A program made the position numbers and the translations under genes. Shown here one piece after another: positions 39,316 through 48,532 of a DNA stretch of 64,000 bases. A model generated the notes under the pieces. It was not told where the DNA came from. It saw only the letters and a list, made by a program, of their open reading frames with translations, and ran no database searches. Numbering within the stretch: position 1 is the stretch's first letter; every line of letters begins with the position of its first letter. Origin of the DNA: Clostridiaceae bacterium (GTDB lineage Bacteria > Bacillota > Clostridia > Acetivibrionales > DUMC01); NCBI GenBank assembly GCA_012840075.1, contig DUMC01000019.1, positions 1-64,000 of the forward strand. The letters are read 5' to 3'.

Positions 39316-39787
39316 TTGTTCATCAATGGGAAATGCTAATAATGTTGTAATAAAGGAAACGACATTAGAACATATTGACGATATTTTGATCATAGAGAAG
39401 CTCAGTTTCACAACGCCTTGGTCTAGAAATGCTTTTATTCATGAAATAAAAGATAACAAATTTGCTATATATATATCCGCCTTGGTAAATAATAAAGTTG
39501 TCGGATATGCCGGGATGTGGCAGATTTTTGACGAAGGGCACATAACTAATATTGCAGTTCACCCAGAATTCAGAAAAAACGGCATAGGTTCCAAATTACT
39601 GGAGAAACTCATCGAAATTTCCCGGGAAAAGGGAATAAAAAAAATTACCTTGGAGGTAAGAAAGAGTAACACAGCAGCTAAAAATTTGTACTATAAATAC
39701 GGTTTTAAAGATGCCGGGATCCGGAAATATTATTATACGGATAACGGGGAAGATGCGATAATTATGTGGAAGTATGATTTAGATTGA
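39305..39787 (+). CDS. rimI: ribosomal protein S18-alanine N-acetyltransferase
   Basis: 160 residues of GNAT fold. The acetyl-CoA site is HPEFRKNGIGSKLLEKLIE and the C-terminal part LEVRKSNTAAKNLYYKYGF. Position after tsaB is the usual one for rimI. Acetylation of S18 is inferred from the family. Confidence 0.92.
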   Translation: MENNCSSMGNANNVVIKETTLEHIDDILIIEKLSFTTPWSRNAFIHEIKDNKFAIYISALVNNKVVGYAGMWQIFDEGHITNIAVHPEFRKNGIGSKLLEKLIEISREKGIKKITLEVRKSNTAAKNLYYKYGFKDAGIRKYYYTDNGEDAIIMWKYDLD

Positions 39788-40073
39788 TAATAAGTACGTT
39801 TGCTCAATAAAAGAGGGAAATCTATTTCCCGAAAGAACTTTTCATTTGAACAAGATGTGTCTTCATGCAAACATACTTTTGTTTGTAATTTTTTAGCAGT
39901 TTTTCCTTTGTGTAAAATAAATTAATACAAAATCCGTAAAAAATTGATTTTATTTTATTCCCTCCGCAGGCACAATTTAGCCAGAATATTTGATTTTTTG
40001 ATTATCCATACTAATTAAATAGCTTCATATATGATGAATAAAATTTTCTTTTATTTACACCGGGAGGTATAGT
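39788..40073 (+). other. gap between rimI and the VanW-like gene
   Basis: 286 AT-rich bases. A short GGGAAA/TTTCCC hairpin (39814-39829) lies 30 bases after rimI but lacks a T-run. No gene is visible. CGGGAGG at the end serves the next gene. Confidence 0.5.
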
Positions 40074-41123
40074 ATGGATAATAGGTCAAGAAATTACAAA
40101 TTGTTGCCTTGGAGGCCAACATTTTTATTTATAAAAGGACATGTTTTAATAAGTAAATACATTGCAGTATTTTGCACTTTATTGATATATTTTTTTACAG
40201 TATGCAGCTTGATATATATAATGGCCGGGTGCAGCCTTAGAATAAATCAAAAAGCGGACAGCCAAAATGAAAAAATTAAGCAGGAATTTGAGGTTGAGCA
40301 ACAACAGCAAAATATGGATAAAGCTCTTCAGGAAGAAAATGAAAAAGCAAAAAAGGAAGACAAAAACAAGGTTAAGGATAATGTGATTTTGGAAGGAACC
40401 GATGTAGGAGGATTAAGCAAGGAAGAAGTGCTGAAGATAATAAAGAAAAAGGCTGCAAAAGTTGAAAGAGAACCAGTAAATGCCCGATATGTCCCTGAAA
40501 CCTGGGATGTGATACCGGGGAAGATGGGTGTCAAGGTAAATATAGAGAAAACGCTGAAGAATGTGATGGATGCTGAAGAAGGTAAGAAAGTTAAATTGGT
40601 AACTGAAGAAATAAAACCGAAGGTAACAAGTGATTCTTTTAAAGACAGGGTAGTGACCGTATCCAGTTTTTCCACCCCGCTTGTTGACAAAACTCCCAAT
40701 AGAATTCATAATATTGAATTAGCAATTAGTAAAATAAGAAACAAGATCATATATCCGGGAGAAGAATTTTCTTTCAATGAATCGGTAGGTAACAGAACCG
40801 CAGCAGAAGGGTACAAAAATGCAATTATTATCAGGAAGACAAAGGACGGTCCCAAAAAAGAAGAGGGGATTGGCGGAGGAGTATGTCAGCTTTCCACCAC
40901 CATTTATAAAGCTGCTGAAGCCGGAGGATTCACTATTACTGAAAGGCATGATCATTCCGATGAAATAACATATGCTGAACAAGGTGAGGATGCGGCTGTT
41001 TCTTTTGGGTATTTGGATTTTAAATTTGTTAATAACAAGAGCTTTCCTATTATGCTTAAATTCTACATGGATGAAAATCAGCTTACCGTAACTATTGTAG
41101 GAAATAAAATGATTCAAAGGTAA
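40074..41123 (+). CDS. VanW-family cell envelope protein
   Basis: 349 residues. A hydrophobic segment at about residues 33-52 ends in IMAGCS, which could be a lipobox or simply a membrane anchor. A charged coiled stretch (about 65-105) follows. A peptidoglycan-binding-like domain (ILEGTDVGGLSKEEVLKIIK) leads to the VanW domain (PGEEFSFNESVGNRTAAEGY, GGGVCQLSTTIYKAA). VanW proteins occur in vancomycin-resistance loci, but most, like this isolated one, have unknown wall-related roles. Confidence 0.88.
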   Translation: MDNRSRNYKLLPWRPTFLFIKGHVLISKYIAVFCTLLIYFFTVCSLIYIMAGCSLRINQKADSQNEKIKQEFEVEQQQQNMDKALQEENEKAKKEDKNKVKDNVILEGTDVGGLSKEEVLKIIKKKAAKVEREPVNARYVPETWDVIPGKMGVKVNIEKTLKNVMDAEEGKKVKLVTEEIKPKVTSDSFKDRVVTVSSFSTPLVDKTPNRIHNIELAISKIRNKIIYPGEEFSFNESVGNRTAAEGYKNAIIIRKTKDGPKKEEGIGGGVCQLSTTIYKAAEAGGFTITERHDHSDEITYAEQGEDAAVSFGYLDFKFVNNKSFPIMLKFYMDENQLTVTIVGNKMIQR

Positions 41124-41476
41124 AAAAAGAAAAATGAAGAAACAATAAGGAATTTTTCTATTTAAATGTACCCTTTGAAAGCGGATATTTGGTATAATAT
41201 AATTAATTGATATTATAGATTGGAAATAATAAAATTTTATATAAAAATGCCATTTATTTTTATATAAAAATATAGTTAAATTTTATATAAAAATATAGTT
41301 AATATATAGTTAATTTATGGCTTTCAAAATACGGATGAAAATTATAAAATGTTAAAAAATACTATGCTTATATAAATATTCATACTAATACAAATAATGC
41401 TTAATAATGCTTATATATAAATAAAAACAAATAATATGGTATAAATATATGGTTCATGAATTGGGAGGTAACATTA
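41124..41476 (+). other. repeat-rich gap before the crh-like gene
   Basis: 353 extremely AT-rich bases. A unit like TTTTATATAAAAATATAGTTAA is repeated imperfectly (about 41235-41310). TATAAT at 41193-41198 could be a -10 element, but no -35 fits well. No gene is seen. It ends in GGGAGG before the crh-like gene. Confidence 0.5.
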
Positions 41477-41743
41477 ATGCTTACGAAAAAAGTTGTAATA
41501 AACAATAAATATGGGCTGCAATCAAAAACGGCTGCTGTTTTTATCCATAAAGCATCAAATTACAAATCCAGCATTTGGGTGGAAAAAGGGGAAAGAAAAG
41601 CTAATGCTAAAAGCCTTTTGGGTCTTTTGTCACTTGGGATAAAAGAAGGAGATACAATAGTGCTCACGGCAGAAGGCGAAGATGCGGAAGAAGCAGCAAA
41701 TGAACTTGAAAAATACTTGGTTTCGGAAATTGAGGAGGAATGA
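41477..41743 (+). CDS. Crh-like HPr paralogue (Gln in place of His15)
   Basis: 88 residues of HPr fold. The active-site loop reads NKYGLQSKTAAVF, so the phosphorylatable His of HPr is Gln, as in Bacillus Crh. The regulatory Ser46 region is kept (ANAKSLLGLLSLG), so HPr kinase could still phosphorylate it. It therefore cannot carry phosphate for sugar transport and is probably a CcpA cofactor or another regulator. ATG 41477 has GGGAGG 8 bases upstream. The following gene is uvrC, 4 bases away if that starts at ATT 41748. Confidence 0.88.
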   Translation: MLTKKVVINNKYGLQSKTAAVFIHKASNYKSSIWVEKGERKANAKSLLGLLSLGIKEGDTIVLTAEGEDAEEAANELEKYLVSEIEEE

Positions 41744-41747
41744 TAAA

Positions 41748-43721
41748 ATTAATCCACCATTAAATAAGAACATCGGCACGGAAAAGAATCCTGTAACAGA
41801 AGAATTCGTAATATCAGAAGAACTAAAAAAAATGCCCGAGCAACCGGGCGTTTATATTATGAGAAACCAACAAAATGAGGTAATTTATGTAGGAAAGGCT
41901 GTGAACCTTAAAAACCGGGTAAAGCAATACTTCCAGTCTCATTCAGGGCACAGCCGTAAAGTTAAAGCTATGGTTTCTCAAATCAAGACCTTTGAATATA
42001 TTATTACAGGCACTGAAAAAGAAGCACTTATCCTTGAATGTAATCTAATAAAAAGATATAAGCCTAAATATAACATTTTATTTAGAGATGACAAAACATA
42101 TCCGTATATCAAAGTTACGACTAACGAAGAATATCCCCGTATTTTTATGACAAGAAAGGTAGAAAAGGACGGGGCAAGATATTTCGGTCCATATACAAGC
42201 AGCAACGAAGTCAGGGAAACCATAAATTTTTTAACCAAGACGTTTTTAATAAGAACTTGCAAAAAGAAAATCGGAAGTAAAAAAGAAAGACCTTGCCTGA
42301 ATTACTATATAAATAAATGCATGGCACCTTGCTACGGAGGAATAACAAGCGAGCAATACAGGGAAGCAGTGAAAGAGGTTTGTGACTTTTTATCAGGAAA
42401 AGAAAAGGAATTATTGGAAAAATTGGAAAACGAAATGCTTGCTGCTTCTCAAGATATGAATTTTGAAAAAGCTGCTGAATTAAGAGATAAAATCAACAGC
42501 ATTAAAAACATGTTCCAAGAACAAAAAGTCGTATCCACTACGGATACAGACGATGAAGATGTTATAGCATATGCGATTAAGAATGGAACTGCCTGTGTGC
42601 AAATATTTTTTATCAGGGAAGGAAAACTAATAGGCAGAAAATATTTCATAATAGACAACATGGAAGAGAAAGCAGATGATGAAAGAGAGATGATTGTATC
42701 ATTTGTGCAGCAGTTTTACGATTCTGCTGAGAATATTCCAAAAAATATTCTCCTTCCCATAGAGATCGGTGAAGAGGAAAATTCCATAGAAGAGTGGCTG
42801 GAAGAGAAAAAAGGTTCTAAGGTTTATATTAAATTACCTAAAAAGGGCGAAAAATTTAAACTGGTAAAAATGGTCGCTCAAAATGCAGAAACTTATTTGG
42901 ATAATTACTTAAAAACAGGGGCAGTTAAGAAACAACAAAATATAAATGCTATTGAGCAACTGATGGAATTTATTGGTTTGAAAAAATATCCTCGGAGAAT
43001 AGAAGCATATGATATATCCAACACCGGAGGAACTGATATTACAGGTGCCATGGTAGTATTCATAGACGGCGAGCCTGCATCTTCCCAATACAGGAGATTC
43101 AGGATCAAATCTTTGAGTCAGCCTGACGATTATGCAGCAATGCAGGAAATGTTGTTCAGGCGATTTAGAAATGTCTATGCTACAGGTGTTACACGTAAAG
43201 TCCAGGATACGGATGATACTGACAATAAAGCTTTAGATATCACCCAGGAGAGAACTTTGAACAAAAGCTTAGACGATGCTCCTGAATACCCGGACCTCAT
43301 ACTTATTGACGGCGGTTTGGGACATGTAAATGCAGCAATGGAAGTAATACGGCATTATAACCTTGGCATACCCTTATTTGGAATGGTTAAGGACGACAAG
43401 CATAAGACAAGAGGTTTGGTGTCATTAGACAAAGAATTTGACCTGCAGAATAATAAGGTAGTTTTGAGCTTTATAACAAAAATCCAGGATGAAGCTCACA
43501 GATTTGCTTTGGAATATAATAAAAAGCTTAGGAGTAAAAGGTACTCAAAATCGGTTTTAGACGAAATTGAAGGAGTAGGAAATGTTAGAAAGAGGGAATT
43601 AATTAAGCATTTCAAATCCGTAGATAAAATAAAATCCGCAAGCATAGAGGAGCTGATGCAGGTTAAAGGTATAACCAGGACTGTTGCGGAAAATATATAT
43701 GAATTTTTTAATAAAAGATAG
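41748..43721 (+). CDS. uvrC: excinuclease ABC subunit C
   Basis: About 657 residues. It makes both incisions in nucleotide excision repair. It has the GIY-YIG domain (PEQPGVYIMRNQQNEVIYVG), the UVR motif (MNFEKAAELRDKI), the RNase H-like domain (EAYDISNTGGTDITGAMVVF, LILIDGGLGHVNAA) and a final helix-hairpin-helix pair. No ATG, GTG or TTG lies in frame between the crh-like stop and the GIY-YIG core. The best start is ATT 41748, with GAGGAGG at 41732-41738. An upstream in-frame ATG at 41700 lacks a binding site. Confidence 0.93.
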   Translation: MNPPLNKNIGTEKNPVTEEFVISEELKKMPEQPGVYIMRNQQNEVIYVGKAVNLKNRVKQYFQSHSGHSRKVKAMVSQIKTFEYIITGTEKEALILECNLIKRYKPKYNILFRDDKTYPYIKVTTNEEYPRIFMTRKVEKDGARYFGPYTSSNEVRETINFLTKTFLIRTCKKKIGSKKERPCLNYYINKCMAPCYGGITSEQYREAVKEVCDFLSGKEKELLEKLENEMLAASQDMNFEKAAELRDKINSIKNMFQEQKVVSTTDTDDEDVIAYAIKNGTACVQIFFIREGKLIGRKYFIIDNMEEKADDEREMIVSFVQQFYDSAENIPKNILLPIEIGEEENSIEEWLEEKKGSKVYIKLPKKGEKFKLVKMVAQNAETYLDNYLKTGAVKKQQNINAIEQLMEFIGLKKYPRRIEAYDISNTGGTDITGAMVVFIDGEPASSQYRRFRIKSLSQPDDYAAMQEMLFRRFRNVYATGVTRKVQDTDDTDNKALDITQERTLNKSLDDAPEYPDLILIDGGLGHVNAAMEVIRHYNLGIPLFGMVKDDKHKTRGLVSLDKEFDLQNNKVVLSFITKIQDEAHRFALEYNKKLRSKRYSKSVLDEIEGVGNVRKRELIKHFKSVDKIKSASIEELMQVKGITRTVAENIYEFFNKR

Positions 43722-43859
43722 TATAAAGGTAATAATAGGTAATAATAGGTAATAAAATTAATAGAAGGGAATATAAGGCAATAAAAGGTAATAAAAGGAA
43801 ATTAAGGAGAATGAAAGGCAAGAAAGCAGAATAAAATGTAATAAAGGTGAAAATAATTT
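43722..43859 (+). repeat. degenerate AGGTAATAA repeat tract
   Basis: The 138 bases after uvrC are built of imperfect copies of AGGTAATAAT/AAGGTAATAAAA, about ten units that decay towards the 3' end. There is no coding sequence. It carries the start region of the next gene (AAAGGTGAAAATAATTT). Confidence 0.6.
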
Positions 43860-44573
43860 ATGGCAATATTTGCAATTTCAGATCTACACCTGGCTTTAGG
43901 GATAGATAAACCGATGGATATATTTGGAGATAAATGGATAAACTATATGGAGAAGATAAAAATTTCATGGAATGAAACAGTGAAACCTGAAGATAATGTA
44001 ATTATCCCGGGAGATATTTCCTGGGCTACATACCTTGAAGATGCATATAAGGATTTTGAATATATAGAGAATCTGCCTGGAAGTAAAATTATTTTAAAGG
44101 GCAACCATGATTATTGGTGGGCTACTACGAGGAAATTAAATAACTATTTGGCTGAAAACGGCTTTAAAACAATGAAATTTTTACATAACAACTGTTATGT
44201 AATAGAAAATTTTGCAATATGCGGAACCCGAGGATGGAAATGCCCCGGGGAAGAAGATTTTAGCGAAGAAGATGAGAAAATATACCTAAGAGAAATACAA
44301 AGACTTAATATTTCCCTCGAAAGCTACGCAAAAATTGCTTCAGATGTGGGTGAAAAAGACATTATAGTGGCTCTTCATTTCATGCCCTTTAATTCAAAAA
44401 GGGAATCTTCAGGATTTATAGATGTAATGAAAAAATATAATGTTAAACTTTGTATCTATGGGCACTTGCACGGGAATGGAGCCAAAAATGCAGTTGAGGG
44501 TGAGTATGAAGGTATGGAATTCAGGCTTGTAGCTGCAGATTACCTGGATTTTAAGCCTTTAAGAATATATTAG
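43860..44573 (+). CDS. metallophosphoesterase
   Basis: 237 residues of calcineurin-like fold. The five metal-binding motifs are visible: FAISDLHLALG, IPGDISWA, LKGNHDYWW, VALHFMPF and IYGHLHGNG. The substrate is unknown. AAAGGTG precedes the ATG. It stands alone between uvrC and tig. Confidence 0.92.
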   Translation: MAIFAISDLHLALGIDKPMDIFGDKWINYMEKIKISWNETVKPEDNVIIPGDISWATYLEDAYKDFEYIENLPGSKIILKGNHDYWWATTRKLNNYLAENGFKTMKFLHNNCYVIENFAICGTRGWKCPGEEDFSEEDEKIYLREIQRLNISLESYAKIASDVGEKDIIVALHFMPFNSKRESSGFIDVMKKYNVKLCIYGHLHGNGAKNAVEGEYEGMEFRLVAADYLDFKPLRIY

Positions 44574-44623
44574 TGTATGGATATATTAATGTAAAGGTAA
44601 GGATATATAAAAATATTTTTTGG

Positions 44624-44651
44624 TTGCATTGAATGGACAATATGGTATAAT
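44624..44651 (+). promoter_or_regulatory. promoter of tig-clpP-clpX
   Basis: TTGCAT (44624-44629), a 16-base spacer and TATAAT (44646-44651). A leader of about 215 bases follows before tig, with no clear fold. Confidence 0.55.
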
Positions 44652-44870
44652 ATAAAGGTTAAAAAATCCTTGTATAATTTAAAATAAAGGTACTTATTTA
44701 GATAGAAGGATACTTATTAAGAAAATTATTTAAATAAATGAGAAGACGAAGTTTATCCAAAAATATTAGACAGAGAATCACGGACAGACAAGGTATAAAA
44801 GGTAAACAAAAGAATTTAATATATAACAAAAGTGAAGAAGAACAATGAATAACAGGAGGATAAAAAGAAC

Positions 44871-46157
44871 ATGAAGGTTAGTGTGGAGAAAAAAGAAAAA
44901 AACACAGTTAAATTGCAATTTGAAGTAGATGCCTCAAAATTTGAAGAAGGTATGGAAAAAGCGTACAGAAAGAATGCTAAAAAGTTTAACGTACCTGGAT
45001 TCAGAAAGGGAAAAGCACCTCGCAAAATAGTGGAAAGGTATTATGGAGAAGAGGTCTTATATGAAGATGCTTTTACTTATGTTTACGATGAAGTATACGA
45101 AAAGGCTATTAAAGAAAACAATATACAACCTGTGGACAGGCCGAGCATTGATATAGTTCAGATTGGCAGCGGGAAAGACCTTATTTTCACGGCTGAGGTG
45201 ACAGTAAAACCTGAAGTGGAATTGGGACAATACAAAGGTATAGAAGTAGAGAAAAAAGAAGTTGTTATTACTGATGAAGATGTGGAAAATGAGCTAAAAG
45301 AAATTGCAGAAAGAAATTCCAGATTTGTAACGGTTGAAGACAGACCGGTTCAAGAAGGGGATATGGTTATAATTAACTTCAAAGGCTACATTGACGGGGA
45401 ACCTTTTGAAGGCGGAGAAGGCAACAACTATCCATTGGTTATAGGTTCGGGACAATTTATTAAAGGATTTGAGGAGCAACTAATAGGTGTTGAGAAAAAC
45501 AAAGAAGTGGATGTAAACGTGACCTTCCCCGATGACTACGGTAATAAAGAAGTAGCAGGTAAATCTGCAGTATTTAAGGTAACGGTAAATGAAATAAAGA
45601 AAAAAGAGCTTCCGGTCATTGATGATGAATTTGCACAAGATGTAAGTGAATTCGATACCTTGGAAGAATACAAAGCTGATTTGAGGAAAAAGCTTATTGA
45701 AAGAGAAGAGCACAGAAATAGGCATGAACTTGAGGATAAGTTAATTGAGACTGTTGTTGAAAATGCAAAAATTGACATCCCTGAGGTAATGATTGACACA
45801 AGAATTAACGAGATACTTTATGAATTTGATTTAAGCCTTAGGTATAGAGGTATGGATCTTGAAAAATATTTGAAAGCTATAAATCAAAGCTTGGATGAAT
45901 TTAAGAAACAATTTACGGAAAGAGCTGAAAGAGAAGTAAGAACTCAACTGGTTTTTGAAAAAATAATGGAAGTAGAAGGAATAGACGCAGAAGAAAGCGA
46001 AATTGAGGAAGAAATAAAGAAATATGCGGAAAACGCTAAAAAAGACGTGGAAGAATTTAGGAAACAATTGAAAGAAGAAAATATAGAATATATTAAGAAC
46101 AGCATACGTGTCAGAAAGGTAATTGATTTATTAGTTAAAGAAGCTGTGATGAAATAA
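44871..46157 (+). CDS. tig: trigger factor
   Basis: 428 residues. The ribosome-docking loop is VPGFRKGKAPRKIVERYYG (about residues 42-60). An FKBP-type prolyl isomerase domain (GDMVIINFKGYIDGEPFEGG) lies at about 160-245. The helical chaperone arms follow. It binds L23 at the tunnel exit. tig before clpP-clpX is the common order. Confidence 0.97.
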   Translation: MKVSVEKKEKNTVKLQFEVDASKFEEGMEKAYRKNAKKFNVPGFRKGKAPRKIVERYYGEEVLYEDAFTYVYDEVYEKAIKENNIQPVDRPSIDIVQIGSGKDLIFTAEVTVKPEVELGQYKGIEVEKKEVVITDEDVENELKEIAERNSRFVTVEDRPVQEGDMVIINFKGYIDGEPFEGGEGNNYPLVIGSGQFIKGFEEQLIGVEKNKEVDVNVTFPDDYGNKEVAGKSAVFKVTVNEIKKKELPVIDDEFAQDVSEFDTLEEYKADLRKKLIEREEHRNRHELEDKLIETVVENAKIDIPEVMIDTRINEILYEFDLSLRYRGMDLEKYLKAINQSLDEFKKQFTERAEREVRTQLVFEKIMEVEGIDAEESEIEEEIKKYAENAKKDVEEFRKQLKEENIEYIKNSIRVRKVIDLLVKEAVMK

Positions 46158-46217
46158 GTTTATTTCACAAAAATAAGGGTAAGAATAAACAAATACTAAA
46201 AAGGAGGTATCATTAAT

Positions 46218-46805
46218 ATGAGCCTTGTGCCATATGTTATTGAACAAACAAGCCGTGGTGAGCGAGCTTATGATATTTTTTCAAGGCTTCTTAAGGACAG
46301 AATTATCGTATTAAGCGATGAGATAAATGATGTGACTGCTAGCCTAGTGGTAGCTCAGATGCTTTTCCTTGAGGCAGAAGACCCGGACAAAGACATCCAG
46401 CTTTATATTAACAGTCCAGGCGGCTCAGTTACTGCAGGTTTTGCCATATATGATACAATGAAATATGTTAAACCTGATGTACAGACAATCTGTGTAGGTA
46501 TGGCAGCCAGCATGGGAGCATTCCTGCTTGCGGCAGGTACAAAAGGCAAAAGATTTGCCTTACCTAACAGTGAAATTATGATTCATCAGCCTTTAGGAGG
46601 AGTAAGAGGTCAAGCCACTGACATAAAAATTCATGCTGACTGGCTGATGAGAACAAAGAGTAAAATAAACAGATTGCTTAGCGAAATGACGGGTCAACCT
46701 TTGGAAAAAATAGAGAGAGATGTAGAAAGAGACTTCTTTATGACAGCAGAGGAAGCAAAGAATTATGGAATTGTAGACCATGTAATGGAAAGAAGAAGAA
46801 CTTAA
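46218..46805 (+). CDS. clpP: ATP-dependent Clp protease proteolytic subunit
   Basis: 195 residues. The catalytic Ser is in [14 protein letters not shown], His in IMIHQPLGG and Asp in the following helix. It starts [20 protein letters not shown]. It forms the 14-mer chamber fed by ClpX, whose gene starts 13 bases later. AAAAGGAGG precedes the ATG. Confidence 0.98.
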   Translation: MSLVPYVIEQTSRGERAYDIFSRLLKDRIIVLSDEINDVTASLVVAQMLFLEAEDPDKDIQLYINSPGGSVTAGFAIYDTMKYVKPDVQTICVGMAASMGAFLLAAGTKGKRFALPNSEIMIHQPLGGVRGQATDIKIHADWLMRTKSKINRLLSEMTGQPLEKIERDVERDFFMTAEEAKNYGIVDHVMERRRT

Positions 46806-46817
46806 TGGGGTGGAGTA

Positions 46818-48116
46818 ATGGCAAGGTATGATGAAAAGAAACAATTAAAATGCTCTTTTTGCGGCAAGTCTCAGGATCAGGTCAGGAGACTTGTAGCAGG
46901 GCCGGGTGTTTATATCTGTGATGAATGTATTGAATTGTGCTCTGAAATAATAGAAGAAGAGTTTGAAGAAGTAAGTCTGGATGAGGAATACGATAGAGTG
47001 CCAAAGCCGAATGAAATAAAAGATTTCTTGGACCAATACGTGATTGGACAGGAAAAGGCTAAGAAAATTCTTTCAGTTGCGGTATATAACCATTATAAGC
47101 GCATTTATTCCGATGTCAAACCCGGCGACGTAGAATTGCAAAAGAGTAACATCCTTATGCTTGGACCTACAGGTTCAGGAAAAACCCTGCTTGCGCAAAC
47201 TCTTGCGAGAATGCTGAATGTACCGTTTGCAATTGCCGATGCAACGTCCTTGACAGAAGCAGGGTATGTAGGTGAAGATGTTGAAAATATACTGCTTAAA
47301 CTTATCCAAGCGGCTGATTATGATATTGAGAGAGCAGAAAGAGGAATAATTTACATTGATGAGGTAGATAAAATTGCAAGAAAGTCCGATAACCCTTCAA
47401 TAACGAGAGATGTAAGCGGTGAAGGTGTTCAACAGGCTTTGCTTAAAATACTTGAAGGGACTGTGGCAAACGTACCGCCACAAGGAGGAAGAAAGCATCC
47501 CCACCAGGAATTCTTGCAAATAGATACGACTAATATATTGTTTATTTGCGGTGGCGCTTTTGAAGGAATCGACAAGATAATCCAGGATAGAATTGGAAAG
47601 AAAACAATTGGCTTCGGGGCAAAAATTGAAAGCGCAAAAGAAAAGAAAATCGGCGAGATCCTGGATCATATAGCACCTCAGGATTTGTTAAAGTTCGGTT
47701 TAATACCTGAGCTTGTAGGCAGACTTCCAATTATTGTTACATTAGACGCCTTAGATAAACAAGCTCTTATAAGAATACTGACAGAGCCTAAGAATGCTTT
47801 GATAAAACAATATAAAAAATTACTGGAGATGGATGATACAGTGCTTGAATTTACTGATGAAGCAATAGAATGCATAGCTGATAAGGCTCTGGAAAGAAAC
47901 ACCGGAGCAAGAGGTCTGAGAGCAATTATTGAAGAAATCATGCTGGATGTGATGTACGAAGTTCCTTCAATGCCTAACGTTGAAAAATGCGTTGTCACAA
48001 AGGATACAGTTTTGAACAAAACAAAACCTGAGTTAATAATAAATGAAAACAAAAAATCCCTCAGAAAGCCAGGCACTAAAAAAGCCAAATTAAAAAGAGG
48101 AGAAATTGTAGGCTGA
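46818..48116 (+). CDS. clpX: ATP-dependent Clp protease ATPase subunit ClpX
   Basis: 432 residues. The N-terminal zinc domain has [11 protein letters not shown] and CDECIELC. The AAA+ motor has Walker [13 protein letters not shown], pore loop GYVGEDVEN and Walker [12 protein letters not shown]. It unfolds substrates for ClpP, including proteins carrying the tmRNA tag encoded at 54681. Confidence 0.98.
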   Translation: MARYDEKKQLKCSFCGKSQDQVRRLVAGPGVYICDECIELCSEIIEEEFEEVSLDEEYDRVPKPNEIKDFLDQYVIGQEKAKKILSVAVYNHYKRIYSDVKPGDVELQKSNILMLGPTGSGKTLLAQTLARMLNVPFAIADATSLTEAGYVGEDVENILLKLIQAADYDIERAERGIIYIDEVDKIARKSDNPSITRDVSGEGVQQALLKILEGTVANVPPQGGRKHPHQEFLQIDTTNILFICGGAFEGIDKIIQDRIGKKTIGFGAKIESAKEKKIGEILDHIAPQDLLKFGLIPELVGRLPIIVTLDALDKQALIRILTEPKNALIKQYKKLLEMDDTVLEFTDEAIECIADKALERNTGARGLRAIIEEIMLDVMYEVPSMPNVEKCVVTKDTVLNKTKPELIINENKKSLRKPGTKKAKLKRGEIVG

Positions 48117-48188
48117 CAGGGACAAGAAAGATATGGAGGTTAACGGGAACAGGAAAGATAGATAGGGCAAGGACGATAGATATGTAGA

Positions 48189-48228
48189 CTCAAGCTTGAG
48201 ATATGAAGGCTCAAGCTTGAGTTTTTTT
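48189..48228 (+). terminator. terminator after clpX
   Basis: CTCAAGCTTGAG occurs twice (48189-48200 and 48210-48221). Each copy is palindromic, so they also pair with each other across 9 bases, and seven T follow at once. The rest of the 416-base gap to lonB holds degenerate repeats of TTTGAAG-CGGAA (about 48340-48440) and no gene. Confidence 0.85.
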
Positions 48229-48532
48229 GTTTTTAGGTATTTTTTGGTAATAAAATTTTAAATTTTTAGCAAAATAAGCATATGAAAAAAGGATAAATTT
48301 TTCTAATTAGTTAATACTATCAATATGGTTAAGTTCATTAATTTGGAAACGGATATTTTAACTTGGCAGTGTAAATTTAATTTGGAAGCGGAAATTGGAG
48401 TTTGAAGCGAAACTTATGATTTGAAGACGGAAGTTTTGATTGAATGGATATGTTAAGTCAACGGATATTAAAGATAAAGAATTGCAAAGTATTACATTGA
48501 AGGAAAACAGCAAGTACTTTGGAGGGAATCAT

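Noticed and set aside
41682-41747. uvrC start at the far upstream in-frame codons inside the crh-like gene
   Set aside because: The residues are a shifted reading of the crh-like gene and there is no ribosome binding site. The ATT with GAGGAGG fits better.
43722-43859. Repeat tract as a CRISPR array
   Set aside because: Units are about 10 bases, imperfect and without unique spacers, so this is a simple tandem repeat. I saw no CRISPR array or cas gene in the window.
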